A DNA stretch of 64,000 nucleotides from positions 186,001 through 250,000 of the forward strand of contig JAUYCX010000035.1 of assembly GCA_030692045.1 (NCBI GenBank). Reading direction: 5' to 3'. Below are positions 44,043-51,874 of the stretch, piece by piece. Within the stretch, counting starts at the first letter, position 1. Every line of letters starts with the position of its first letter. Source of the DNA: Candidatus Omnitrophota bacterium. GTDB taxonomy: Bacteria; Omnitrophota; Gorgyraeia; JAUYCX01. The notes beneath the pieces were generated by a model, which was not told the origin of the DNA, ran no database searches, and saw only the letters and a program-made list of their open reading frames with translations. The translations under genes were made by a program, and so were the position numbers.

Positions 44043-44474
44043 ATGGCAATCACTATAATTAATCAACACAGAGTAGCCATCCCTATAATTCCCTCACAAA
44101 TAAAAAACCAAGTTAAAAAAATCCTTACAAAAGAAAATCTTAAAGAGAAAGATATTGCAATTGCTTTTGTGGACAAAAAAGAAATTAAAAAGCTTAATAA
44201 AAAATTCTTAAGGAAATCTCGATTAACCGATGTTTTAAGTTTCGAGAGCAGCCAAAATTATTATAAAAAAATTGTCTCAGGAGACATTGCTATCTGTACA
44301 GATGCGGCGGTAATGAATTCAAAGATTTTTAAAACCTCTCCAGAATTTGAGCTTAAGCTGTATCTAATTCATGGTTTATTGCATCTTATGGGTTATAATG
44401 ATAAAAATATTGCTCAAAGAAAAAGGATACGCCAAAAAGAAAAGGAGATACTTAATTTTGTAAACAAGAAATGA
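44043..44474 (+). CDS. ybeY: YbeY, rRNA maturation endonuclease
   Basis: A 143-residue YbeY. The N-terminal strands and SRLTDVLSFE fit, and the metal site HGLLHLMGY is clear (H110, H114). The third ligand, usually histidine in GYDH, is aspartate here (GYND, D120), which could still bind zinc. YbeY acts in 16S rRNA 3' end maturation and ribosome quality control. It overlaps recO by 4 bases. Confidence 0.92.
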   Translation: MAITIINQHRVAIPIIPSQIKNQVKKILTKENLKEKDIAIAFVDKKEIKKLNKKFLRKSRLTDVLSFESSQNYYKKIVSGDIAICTDAAVMNSKIFKTSPEFELKLYLIHGLLHLMGYNDKNIAQRKRIRQKEKEILNFVNKK

Positions 44475-45241
44475 TTCAAAAAACTCAAGCCGTTGTCTTA
44501 AAAACATTTAATCTTCGGGAAACCAGTAAAATCGCAGTTTTTTATTCCCAGGAATTCGGTAAGATAAAGGGCCTGCTTAAAGGCATAAGAGCTGATGCTA
44601 AAAAGTTTGCCACAAACTTAGAACTTACATCTTTAAATGAGTTAATTTTTTATAGAAAGTACCGCTCAGATTTACACCTTGTAAGCCAATGCGATTTAAA
44701 AGAAGATTTTCCTTCCATAAGAGAGGATTTAAAAAAATCTTTGGCAGCAAATTACTGCCTAGAGCTAATAAATTCAATTATGCCTTTGGAGGACAGAAAT
44801 GAAGAAGTTTTTAAACTACTTGTTTTATTCTTAAAAGACTTGTCAGCCTTAACCGAAATAGAAAAATTGATTTATCTATTTCAAGTAAAAATCTTATCCA
44901 TTTCTGGCTTTAAACCGCATTTAGATTCTTGCGTTGTTTGCAATAAGAAAATAGAAAAAGACGCACGTTTTAGCCATAACTTAGGGGGGTTAGTGTGCAG
45001 CGACTGCGCCTTTAAAGATAGGAATAGCCAAACAGTTTTAATGGGAACAACCGCTTCAATTCTTCATATTGAAAAATCTACTTGGGCTGAGGCTTTGCGT
45101 TTGGGGATTTCATTTGGGATAAGACAAGAACTAAATTCTATTCTCAACCAGTTCTTGACTTTTCATTTAGAGAGGCCGCTTAAGACGCTAAGATTTTACT
45201 CTAAAACCTTTTTTAAAGCCCCTCAAAGAAATCTGCTCTAA
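44471..45241 (+). CDS. recO: RecO, recombination mediator
   Basis: A 256-residue RecO: N-terminal OB-fold (QAVVLKTFNLRETSKIAVFYS, GKIKGLLKGIRADAKKF), a helical bundle, and a zinc site (CVVCNK...GGLVCSDC at about 156-178). RecO loads RecA on SSB-coated DNA with RecR. The last 54 bases overlap the 3' end of the convergent helicase gene, so each C-terminus is encoded on opposite strands of the same DNA. Confidence 0.92.
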   Translation: MIQKTQAVVLKTFNLRETSKIAVFYSQEFGKIKGLLKGIRADAKKFATNLELTSLNELIFYRKYRSDLHLVSQCDLKEDFPSIREDLKKSLAANYCLELINSIMPLEDRNEEVFKLLVLFLKDLSALTEIEKLIYLFQVKILSISGFKPHLDSCVVCNKKIEKDARFSHNLGGLVCSDCAFKDRNSQTVLMGTTASILHIEKSTWAEALRLGISFGIRQELNSILNQFLTFHLERPLKTLRFYSKTFFKAPQRNLL

Positions 45242-47404
45242 AATATTTTTAGCGATTTTCTCGCCTATTTGATTAATTTTTGCTAAATCACCAACTGAAG
45301 CGAATTTTAAATCTGAAATTTTTTTATAACCCTTTCTAAATAGATTCCTTGCGCGTACTCGGCCGATGCCTTTTAAACTTACCAACTCCAAGAGCTCTTC
45401 TTTAATTCCATAAACAACTCTTTTTCTTAAGGCTTCTAACTGAAATACTAAATCTTTCTTGTGAAAAAGTTCGCCAATCACACTAGATGAATAAAGAAGC
45501 CATTTGGCTGTTTCAATGTGGCGTCTTATATCTCCTGGACCAATGCCAAAATTATCACAAATTAAATCTTCTTTTTCTTCTCTAATCCAACTTTCTAACA
45601 TTGCAGCAGTTTTAATTTCCGCAAAATATTTTAGATAGTCTTCATGTTGAGCAATATCATCTGGTGGTATAAGTAGATACTGAGAGTTACAAGCGATAAA
45701 CTCCTCAAGCCAAGCACGGTCCTTTTTATTAACTGCCAAAAGCCCCATATCCGGGCAGTTACAGATTAGTTGAAGAAAGCATAAGCTAGAGGTTAAATTA
45801 TTAACCTTTGACTTATTTAAACCATTTCTAATGATAATGCCTGAAAGCGGATCAATATAGAGACGGCTAACACAACTACCAAAGGTTGTAGCGAAAAATC
45901 TAAATCCTTGGCGCTCAACCAAATTTTCCTTCTCTAAAAATTCTAATACTTCTGTAACAATCTCAATTAAATTCTGTGTTCGTTTCTGAAAACTTAAAAA
46001 TGTATGCGATAAAAAATTAAATATTCCTTTAGTATCATAGACATAACCAGAAGCGATAGAAGAGAGAATATGAAATCTCAAAGCTGACTCATTATTCAAC
46101 TTTGAGATGATTGGTTCGGGTTCGGCGTTAATGTATCTACAAAAAAGCATTTTCATTTCAGATGCGGTCTTGGCAATTAAAACTGCTTCTCCAAATTTAT
46201 CATATTTGGGCCTACCTGCGCGCCCAGCACATTGCTTGTATTCAAATGTAGGGATAAAAGAGCTCCCCAATCCCGCTTCGTATCTTTTAATGTCGCGCAA
46301 GATAACACAGCGAGCAGGAAGATTAACGCCTGCGGCCAAGGTAGGAGTTGAGCAAATTATCTTGATTAGATTATTTTTAAAATTATCCTCGACAAATTTT
46401 CTCTGTCTATAGAGTAACCCGGCATGATGAAAAGCCACACCCATTTTAATAAGCTCTGAGAGCTTATAAGAAATTTTGGTAGACTCCTCTTGTGAACCAG
46501 AAATTTCTTTAGAAATTAAGTCTAATTCTTTCTTTTCTCCAGCGCTTAAAAATTTAACAATCTGTTTAGAAAGTAGTAAGGCAGCTGCCTGTGTGGAGCG
46601 CCGGCTATTTACAAAAACTAAAACCTGTCCATTATCTTTAAGTATATTAATAACCAGATTTGTTAAATCTTCGCTGGCTTCCTTGGGAATAAATTTCACC
46701 TTTCCGTCAGAGAAAGTAACCCTATCATTATGCATAATACCTTCTTTTAAAGGCACGGGCCGCCAAGAACTAACCACTAACTCTGCCTTTAACCATTTAG
46801 CTATCTCACTGGCATTATGAATAGTTGCGCTTAAACCTAAAATCTGAACATTAGGGTTTAATTGTTTAATTCTTGCAGTTAAAATCTCTAATGTGGGACC
46901 TCGACTTTCATCACCCAAAAGATGAATTTCATCCAACACCAATACCTTTAAGAAATCTGTTAACCACCTAGCGCGAAAACGCAAAAGTGAATCTACCTTT
47001 TCAGAGGTAGCCACAAGAATTTGATATTTGGCTAAAGCCTCACTATTTGTGTCAAAATCTCCGGTAGAGATTCCAATTTTAATTGCGAGTTTTTCATACT
47101 TATTCTTAAGGTCTTCATATTTTTCCGAAGCCAAAGCCCTTAAAGGCACGACATAAAGACAGCGGCATTGCCTGTCGTTAAGAATAGATTTTAACATGCA
47201 CAATTCTGCAACTAAGGTTTTACCTGCAGCGGTAGGAAGGGAAAGAACCAAATTTCTACCATTTAAAACACCTGCTTTAAGAGCTGATTTTTGTGGAGGA
47301 AACAGTTCTTTAATGCCATCTTGCTCTAATATTTGTGCAATTTCTTGGGGTAGCTTATATTTTTTACAGACTTCTCGGATATTCATTTTTTTTACTTCTA
47401 ACAT
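45188..47404 (-). CDS. Hel308-like Ski2-family DNA helicase
   Basis: A 738-residue superfamily 2 helicase. Motif I LSLPTAAGKTLVAE, motif II LDEIHLLGDESRGPTLE, LGLSATI, the SWRPVPLKEG segment, STPTLAAGVNLPAR and motif VI QCAGRAGRPKYDKFGEA. A winged-helix and ratchet region follow, and a C-terminal helix-hairpin-helix (SLKGIGRVRARNLFRKG, INQIGEKIAKNIL). This order is that of archaeal Hel308, which acts on stalled forks. It is uncommon in bacteria, so lateral origin is possible. The start may be at 47404 or at the internal ATG at 47386. It is the only minus-strand gene here. Confidence 0.88.
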   Translation of the reverse strand: MLEVKKMNIREVCKKYKLPQEIAQILEQDGIKELFPPQKSALKAGVLNGRNLVLSLPTAAGKTLVAELCMLKSILNDRQCRCLYVVPLRALASEKYEDLKNKYEKLAIKIGISTGDFDTNSEALAKYQILVATSEKVDSLLRFRARWLTDFLKVLVLDEIHLLGDESRGPTLEILTARIKQLNPNVQILGLSATIHNASEIAKWLKAELVVSSWRPVPLKEGIMHNDRVTFSDGKVKFIPKEASEDLTNLVINILKDNGQVLVFVNSRRSTQAAALLLSKQIVKFLSAGEKKELDLISKEISGSQEESTKISYKLSELIKMGVAFHHAGLLYRQRKFVEDNFKNNLIKIICSTPTLAAGVNLPARCVILRDIKRYEAGLGSSFIPTFEYKQCAGRAGRPKYDKFGEAVLIAKTASEMKMLFCRYINAEPEPIISKLNNESALRFHILSSIASGYVYDTKGIFNFLSHTFLSFQKRTQNLIEIVTEVLEFLEKENLVERQGFRFFATTFGSCVSRLYIDPLSGIIIRNGLNKSKVNNLTSSLCFLQLICNCPDMGLLAVNKKDRAWLEEFIACNSQYLLIPPDDIAQHEDYLKYFAEIKTAAMLESWIREEKEDLICDNFGIGPGDIRRHIETAKWLLYSSSVIGELFHKKDLVFQLEALRKRVVYGIKEELLELVSLKGIGRVRARNLFRKGYKKISDLKFASVGDLAKINQIGEKIAKNILEQISLRGFKKGFRVKS

Positions 47405-47471
47405 AGATAAAGAGTTTTGTCAATCTATTCGAATGTGTCAGTACGACCAAACGAGGTTAATATTATTTTCA

Positions 47472-47500
47472 TTGATTTATATTCATAAACTAATTATAAT
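47472..47500 (+). promoter_or_regulatory. Promoter of panE
   Basis: TTGATT (47472-47477), 17-base spacer and TATAAT (47495-47500). Transcription would begin near 47507, exactly where the hairpin of repeat copy G starts. Confidence 0.75.
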
Positions 47501-47506
47501 CAAACA

Positions 47507-47548
47507 TAATTTATCGGACCCCATAAATTAAGTGCTCATTGAAGGAGA
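47507..47548. repeat. Modular leader element, copy G (right hairpin only), upstream of panE
   Basis: TAATTTAT (47507-47514) / ATAAATTA (47523-47530), 8-bp perfect stem, loop CGGACCCC, then AGTGCTCATTGAAGGAG. The purine run begins 13 nt after the AAATT core as in other copies. Only the hairpin proximal to the Shine-Dalgarno remains. Confidence 0.75.
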
Positions 47549-47552
47549 TCAA

Positions 47553-48479
47553 ATGAAAATTTTAATTATTGGCCCAGGGGCTCTGGGTTGTCTTTTTGCT
47601 GGCTTTTTATCTAAAACACAAGAAGTTATCATTCTGGATAAAAACCCAAAACGTGCACAATTTATTAGTGAACAAGGAATTAGATTAGAAGGAATTTCCG
47701 GTAATTGGCAGGCAAAGGTTAGCGTAACTGCCAATCCTGGCACTATCAAGGAAATCGATTTAGTCTTAATTTGTGTAAAGTCATACGATACTAAGCAAGC
47801 CCTTAATCAAGTAAAATCATTGGTTGGCGAGAATACCTTGGTTTTGACACTGCAAAATGGTTTAGGCAATATTGAGGTCATTGGTGAGGTTGTAGGACAA
47901 GACAAAGTAATTGGTGCGGTAACCAATCAAGGAGCGACTCTTTTATCTGATGGATATATTCGTCATGCTGGAAAGGGCGAGACAGTTATTGGTAGAATCG
48001 ACGGAAAAATCCCTGTTCAGCTTAAGGAAATTCGTGAGATTTTTAATAAGTCCGGTTTAGAAACGAGAATTTCCCGCGACATCAAAGGATTAATCTGGTC
48101 AAAACTAATCATTAATGTTGGAATTAATGCCCTCACCGCAATTACCAGATTAAACAATGGAAAACTGGTAGAGTTTGAGGGAACTGCTCGAATTTTGCGC
48201 GATGCTGTTACTGAGGCAGTTAAAATTGCCAAGAAAAAACGCATAAAATTAATTTATGATGACCCTCTGGCAAAGGTTGAGGCAGTTTGCGAGGCAACGG
48301 CAATTAATGTTTCCTCAATGCTTCAGGATATTTTGAAAAAAAAGAAAACTGAAATAGATTTTATTAATGGCGTTGTTGTGCGTCAGGGACAAAGTTTAGG
48401 TATAGCTACACCTGTTAATTCGGTTTTGGTAAATTTAGTAAAGACAATTGAGGTAAGTTACGATATTCAGGTTAAATGA
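47553..48479 (+). CDS. panE: PanE, 2-dehydropantoate 2-reductase
   Basis: A 308-residue NADPH-dependent ketopantoate reductase. The Rossmann motif IIGPGALGCLFAG, LVLICVKSYDTKQAL, LTLQNGLGN, the catalytic lysine in LIWSKLIINVGINALTA and the C-terminal glutamate region TEIDFINGVVV fit. It makes pantoate, after PanB (encoded at 56757). ATG at 47553 follows GAAGGAGA. The stop overlaps dtd by 4 bases. Confidence 0.93.
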   Translation: MKILIIGPGALGCLFAGFLSKTQEVIILDKNPKRAQFISEQGIRLEGISGNWQAKVSVTANPGTIKEIDLVLICVKSYDTKQALNQVKSLVGENTLVLTLQNGLGNIEVIGEVVGQDKVIGAVTNQGATLLSDGYIRHAGKGETVIGRIDGKIPVQLKEIREIFNKSGLETRISRDIKGLIWSKLIINVGINALTAITRLNNGKLVEFEGTARILRDAVTEAVKIAKKKRIKLIYDDPLAKVEAVCEATAINVSSMLQDILKKKKTEIDFINGVVVRQGQSLGIATPVNSVLVNLVKTIEVSYDIQVK

Positions 48480-48922
48480 GAGTAGTTTTACAACGTGTAA
48501 AAAAAGCAAAAGTAACGGTATCATCCAAAATTATAGGCGAGATAAACAAGGGATTGGTTATATTTTTGGGTGTTGATAAATCGGATTCGCAAAAAGATGC
48601 TGATTATCTGGCAGAAAGAATTGTAAACTTAAGAATTTTTGAAGACGCGCAAGGTAAAATGAATTTATCTACACAAGAGGTAAAAGGAGAGCTCCTTGTT
48701 GTCTCGCAGTTTACACTTCTTGGCAACTGCAAGAATGGAAGAAGGCCTTCATTTGACAAGGCTGCCCAACCAAACTTAGCTAAAGAACTCTATAATTATT
48801 TCATCAAAAAATTAAAAGAATATTCTCTATCAATTGAAACCGGAGAATTTCGCGCAGTGATGCAGGTAGAGTTAATTAATGATGGCCCGGTTACTTTCAT
48901 CTTAGATAGCAGTGATGTTTAA
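48476..48922 (+). CDS. dtd: Dtd, D-aminoacyl-tRNA deacylase
   Basis: A 148-residue DTD that removes D-amino acids from tRNA. The N-terminus MRVVLQRVKKAKVTV, GLVIFLGVDKSD, the SQFTLLGNCKNGRRPSFDKAA active-site loop and a terminal cross-subunit NDGPVTFILDS (normally Gly-cisPro, here GP) match the family. Complete length. It overlaps panE and tatD. Confidence 0.95.
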   Translation: MRVVLQRVKKAKVTVSSKIIGEINKGLVIFLGVDKSDSQKDADYLAERIVNLRIFEDAQGKMNLSTQEVKGELLVVSQFTLLGNCKNGRRPSFDKAAQPNLAKELYNYFIKKLKEYSLSIETGEFRAVMQVELINDGPVTFILDSSDV

Positions 48923-49685
48923 CTTAATTGATACACACTGTCACTTGGACCAAATTGAAGATATTGATACTGCTCTTAAAGAAGCGAAGGCAGAGGGGTT
49001 AAAGGCAATAATTACTGTTGGCACTAACTATCAATCTAATTTAAGAAACCTTGAGATTGCAAAAAATCTACAAATTATAAAAGTCTTTGTAGCCTTAGGA
49101 ATTCACCCTACTGAAATTCTGCTTCCTGAGATTGAAAGCTGTTTAAAATTTATTAGAGAAAATATTGGAAATGCCGTAGCCATTGGGGAAATTGGTCTGG
49201 ACTATTGGTATAAAAATAACAAAAAAGACCAAATAGCTAGGGAATTACAAAGAGAAGTATTTTTATCACAGTTAAATTTAGCTAAAGAATTTAACTTGCC
49301 AGTAATAATTCACAGCCGAGGAGCATGGCAAGATTGCTGGGATATTATTATCTCTTGCGAAATTAAAAAAGCAGTTTTTCATTGGTTTAGCGGCCCTTTA
49401 AATATCTTAAAAGAAATTATTAAAGCAGGATTTTTAATCTCAGCTACGCCAGCATTAGGATACAGCCCTCAACATCAGGAGGCCATAAAAAATTCTCCTA
49501 TAGAAAATATAATTATTGAAACAGATTCGCCGGTTTTTTATCGAAATAAAAATGGGGGGTTTAAGGCAAGCCCCAAGGATGTAGTAAGAACCCTGGAGCT
49601 TTTAGCGCAGATTAAACAAATGCCTATTTCAGAGATGCAAACTATTACCACAGAAAATGCGGTAAATTTTTTTAATTTAAAATGA
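48915..49685 (+). CDS. tatD: TatD-family metal-dependent hydrolase
   Basis: A 256-residue TIM-barrel deoxyribonuclease-type hydrolase. Metal ligands are visible in IDTHCHLDQ, the glutamate in AIGEIGLDYW, HSRGAWQD, FHWFSG and ETDSP. Relatives act as 3'-5' exonucleases or in DNA and RNA turnover. ATG at 48915 lies inside the dtd end; an in-frame GTG is one codon upstream. Confidence 0.92.
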   Translation: MFNLIDTHCHLDQIEDIDTALKEAKAEGLKAIITVGTNYQSNLRNLEIAKNLQIIKVFVALGIHPTEILLPEIESCLKFIRENIGNAVAIGEIGLDYWYKNNKKDQIARELQREVFLSQLNLAKEFNLPVIIHSRGAWQDCWDIIISCEIKKAVFHWFSGPLNILKEIIKAGFLISATPALGYSPQHQEAIKNSPIENIIIETDSPVFYRNKNGGFKASPKDVVRTLELLAQIKQMPISEMQTITTENAVNFFNLK

Positions 49686-49686
49686 T

Positions 49687-50400
49687 ATGGCTAATGAGTA
49701 CGAAACAAGCGTAATTGATATAATTAAGCGCACCCATAATGTAATCAGCGTGCGCCTAAAAAAAGAACAAGGCACTACCTTTAAAGCGGGGCAATATCTA
49801 TTTGTAACCTTTAAAAAAGAAGGGAAGGAATTATCTAAAGTTTTTTCCATCTCTAATTCTCCCACAGAAGAAGGTTACATAGAATTTACCAAAAAACTTT
49901 CGGAAAGTGAATTTTCTAAAAGCTTAAGAGAATTAAAAAATGGCGATTGGGCAAGACTAAAACTGCCTTTTGGAAAATTTACCTTTGAAGGCGAACATAA
50001 AAAAATTGCTTTTGTTTCAGGCGGAATTGGTATTACTCCAATTAGAAGCATCTGTAAATTCTCAACAGACACAAAGATAAACTCTGACATCGTTCTTTTA
50101 TACAGCAACCTTCGACCAGAAGACATTGCCTTTAAAGATGACTTGGATAGGATGCAACAAGAGAATAAAAATTTAAAAGTGATTTATACAATTACCTGTC
50201 CTGAGGTTATTCCCAATTGGCAGGGTTTAACTGGGTATATAAATGAGAATATGATTGTTAAACAGATGCCCGATATTAAAGAGAGGGTTTTTTATTTGTG
50301 CGGTCCTCCAAAAATGGTTGAGTTAATTGGGCATATTTTAAAAGAGAAACTAGGTATCGAGTCCCATAAAATAATTACTGAAAGCTTTGCTGGGTATTAA
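49687..50400 (+). CDS. FNR-like flavin oxidoreductase
   Basis: A 237-residue two-domain ferredoxin-reductase-like flavoprotein: FAD domain to about 100 (AGQYLFVTF, VFSISNSPTEEGYIEFT, LPFGKF) and a NAD(P) domain (AFVSGGIGITPIRSI, LLYSNLRPEDIAF, FYLCGPPKMVE). It has no 2Fe-2S domain, so electrons must go to a separate partner. It follows tatD at once and precedes a PAP2 gene, which gives no further hint. Confidence 0.88.
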   Translation: MANEYETSVIDIIKRTHNVISVRLKKEQGTTFKAGQYLFVTFKKEGKELSKVFSISNSPTEEGYIEFTKKLSESEFSKSLRELKNGDWARLKLPFGKFTFEGEHKKIAFVSGGIGITPIRSICKFSTDTKINSDIVLLYSNLRPEDIAFKDDLDRMQQENKNLKVIYTITCPEVIPNWQGLTGYINENMIVKQMPDIKERVFYLCGPPKMVELIGHILKEKLGIESHKIITESFAGY

Positions 50401-50405
50401 AAGAA

Positions 50406-50954
50406 ATGTTTTCCTCGTTAAGTGAATTAATTCAAAGGTTAGACAAGAATATCTTTTTCTTATTCAATAGTACCATTAAAAATAAAGTTCTAGATCTAGC
50501 TTTTCCCATTATTACAAAACTGGGAGAGGATCTTGTAATAATAGTAGTGTGTATTTTGCTTTTTGTCTTGGGCAAAAATAAAGAAAAAAAGACCACTATC
50601 TTGATATTTGCGACAATGTTTATAACACGGCTTTCAGTTTTAATTCTAAAACATCTTACCCACAGACCTCGGCCATTTTTTGTTTATGAAAATATTCATT
50701 TAATTGGAAAACCCGTTTTTTCTTCTTTTCCCTCAGGACACACTGCCTTGGCATCAGCCATTTGTATAATTCTTTGTTTTAAATACCGCAATCTTAGCTT
50801 TCTTTTCATGCTCTTGGCAGTTTTGGTGGGGATATCCCGCATATATGTAGGCCTGCATTATCCCACTGATGTTATGGCAGGATTTATTTTAGGCGGTTTG
50901 ACTGCATTTGCAGTTCTTTTTTTAGAGAAGTTCTCGGGAGAAAAAAAGACTTGA
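50406..50954 (+). CDS. PAP2-family membrane phosphatase
   Basis: A 182-residue protein with about five transmembrane helices and the three-part acid phosphatase motif: KHLTHRPRPF, SFPSGHTALAS and SRIYVGLHYPTDVMAG. Candidate substrates are undecaprenyl diphosphate or phosphatidylglycerol phosphate; the sequence does not decide. It overlaps the DUF2062 gene by 4 bases. Confidence 0.9.
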   Translation: MFSSLSELIQRLDKNIFFLFNSTIKNKVLDLAFPIITKLGEDLVIIVVCILLFVLGKNKEKKTTILIFATMFITRLSVLILKHLTHRPRPFFVYENIHLIGKPVFSSFPSGHTALASAICIILCFKYRNLSFLFMLLAVLVGISRIYVGLHYPTDVMAGFILGGLTAFAVLFLEKFSGEKKT

Positions 50955-51412
50955 AAAATGTGGTTAAACATTTTTTTAAAGACATTAATCAAAGATTAGT
51001 TAAAATAAATGATTCCAACCAAAGGATAGCTTTGGGCGCGGGCTTAGGTGTGTTTTTGGGCATAATTCCCGGTGCCGGTCCAATAATTTCTTTAATTCTG
51101 GCTTCGATATTAAGGATAAATAAAGCCGCTGCACTTTTAGGCTGTCTGCTAACCAATACCTGGATTTCATTTGTTAGCGCCGTTTTGGCAGTTAAAATCG
51201 GAGCCTTTATCTTTCAAATAGATTGGCAAATACTCTGGCAGAATTCAAAGAATGCCATTGAAAATTTTAAACCTTTGGTTTTTTTAAATTTGGCAATTTT
51301 AAAAATTTTAGCTCCTATTGCAGTGGGATATTTAGTTATCGGAGTGTTTAGTGGTTTTAGTGCATATTTAATTAGCCTTTTGATAATTTATGGCTACAGA
51401 AAAAATAAGTGA
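50951..51412 (+). CDS. DUF2062 membrane protein
   Basis: A 153-residue protein whose start TTGAAAAATG lies within the previous gene's end. The DUF2062 pattern is clear: QRIALGAGLGVFLGIIPGAGPII, LRINKAAALLGCLLTNTW and hydrophobic segments at about 45-65, 70-90 and 120-150. Function unknown; relatives are often next to lipid or cell-wall genes. It is followed by repeat copy H. Confidence 0.82.
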   Translation: MKNVVKHFFKDINQRLVKINDSNQRIALGAGLGVFLGIIPGAGPIISLILASILRINKAAALLGCLLTNTWISFVSAVLAVKIGAFIFQIDWQILWQNSKNAIENFKPLVFLNLAILKILAPIAVGYLVIGVFSGFSAYLISLLIIYGYRKNK

Positions 51413-51415
51413 GGA

Positions 51416-51442
51416 TATAAGTTATGTGCTCATTTGAGGAGG
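51416..51442. repeat. Modular leader element, copy H (right arm and tail only), upstream of the Rieske gene
   Basis: ATAAGTTATGTGCTCATTTG followed by AGGAGG, matching the right ends of copies C, E and F. AGGAGG starts 13 nt after the AAGTT core. The complementary left arm is missing, so no hairpin can form. Confidence 0.72.
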
Positions 51443-51448
51443 TAGAAG

Positions 51449-51868
51449 TTGAAGAATATTCTTGTTTCAATTTTGTTGATTTTTCTAATAGTCGGTATCT
51501 TCGCTTTTAGCAAAAGTTATACCACAGCAGCAATCGCTGTTGTCAATGTTGGTAAAATTAGCGAATACCCCCCTGGAACTATAAAATTTATTAACAAGGC
51601 AAAGACATTTGTGATTTCTGATGAAGAAGGAATTTATGCTGTATCTTCTGTTTGCACACATTTAGGCTGTATTATTAACCAAAAAGAAAAAGAATTGGTC
51701 TGCCCATGTCATGGTGCTAAGTTTGACATTTCAGGAAAGGTTTTAAGTGGTCCAGCAAAGCAAGATTTGAATTGGTATCATCTGGAGCTGGGTAAAGAAA
51801 ATAACATAATTCTTGATACAGCAACGGCTGTTAATAAAGGAACAAAGTTACCTTATCCTTCAAAATAA
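51449..51868 (+). CDS. Rieske 2Fe-2S protein with an N-terminal membrane anchor
   Basis: A 139-residue protein. An N-terminal hydrophobic helix (about 4-20) is followed by a Rieske domain with both cluster boxes, CTHLGC and CPCHGAKFD. TTG start is supported by GAGGAGG 6 bases before it. It resembles the QcrA-type Rieske subunit, but no cytochrome b gene is adjacent. It may serve a periplasmic electron transfer step or a partner encoded elsewhere. Confidence 0.87.
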   Translation: MKNILVSILLIFLIVGIFAFSKSYTTAAIAVVNVGKISEYPPGTIKFINKAKTFVISDEEGIYAVSSVCTHLGCIINQKEKELVCPCHGAKFDISGKVLSGPAKQDLNWYHLELGKENNIILDTATAVNKGTKLPYPSK

Positions 51869-51874
51869 TTCAAA

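Noticed and set aside
46107-46820. Plus-strand frames opposite the Hel308-like helicase
   Set aside because: The minus-strand frame carries all helicase motifs across its length; the opposite frames are shadows.
47386-47404. The internal ATG at 47386 as the certain start of the helicase
   Set aside because: Neither start has a clear Shine-Dalgarno, so the longer form is reported and the choice left open.
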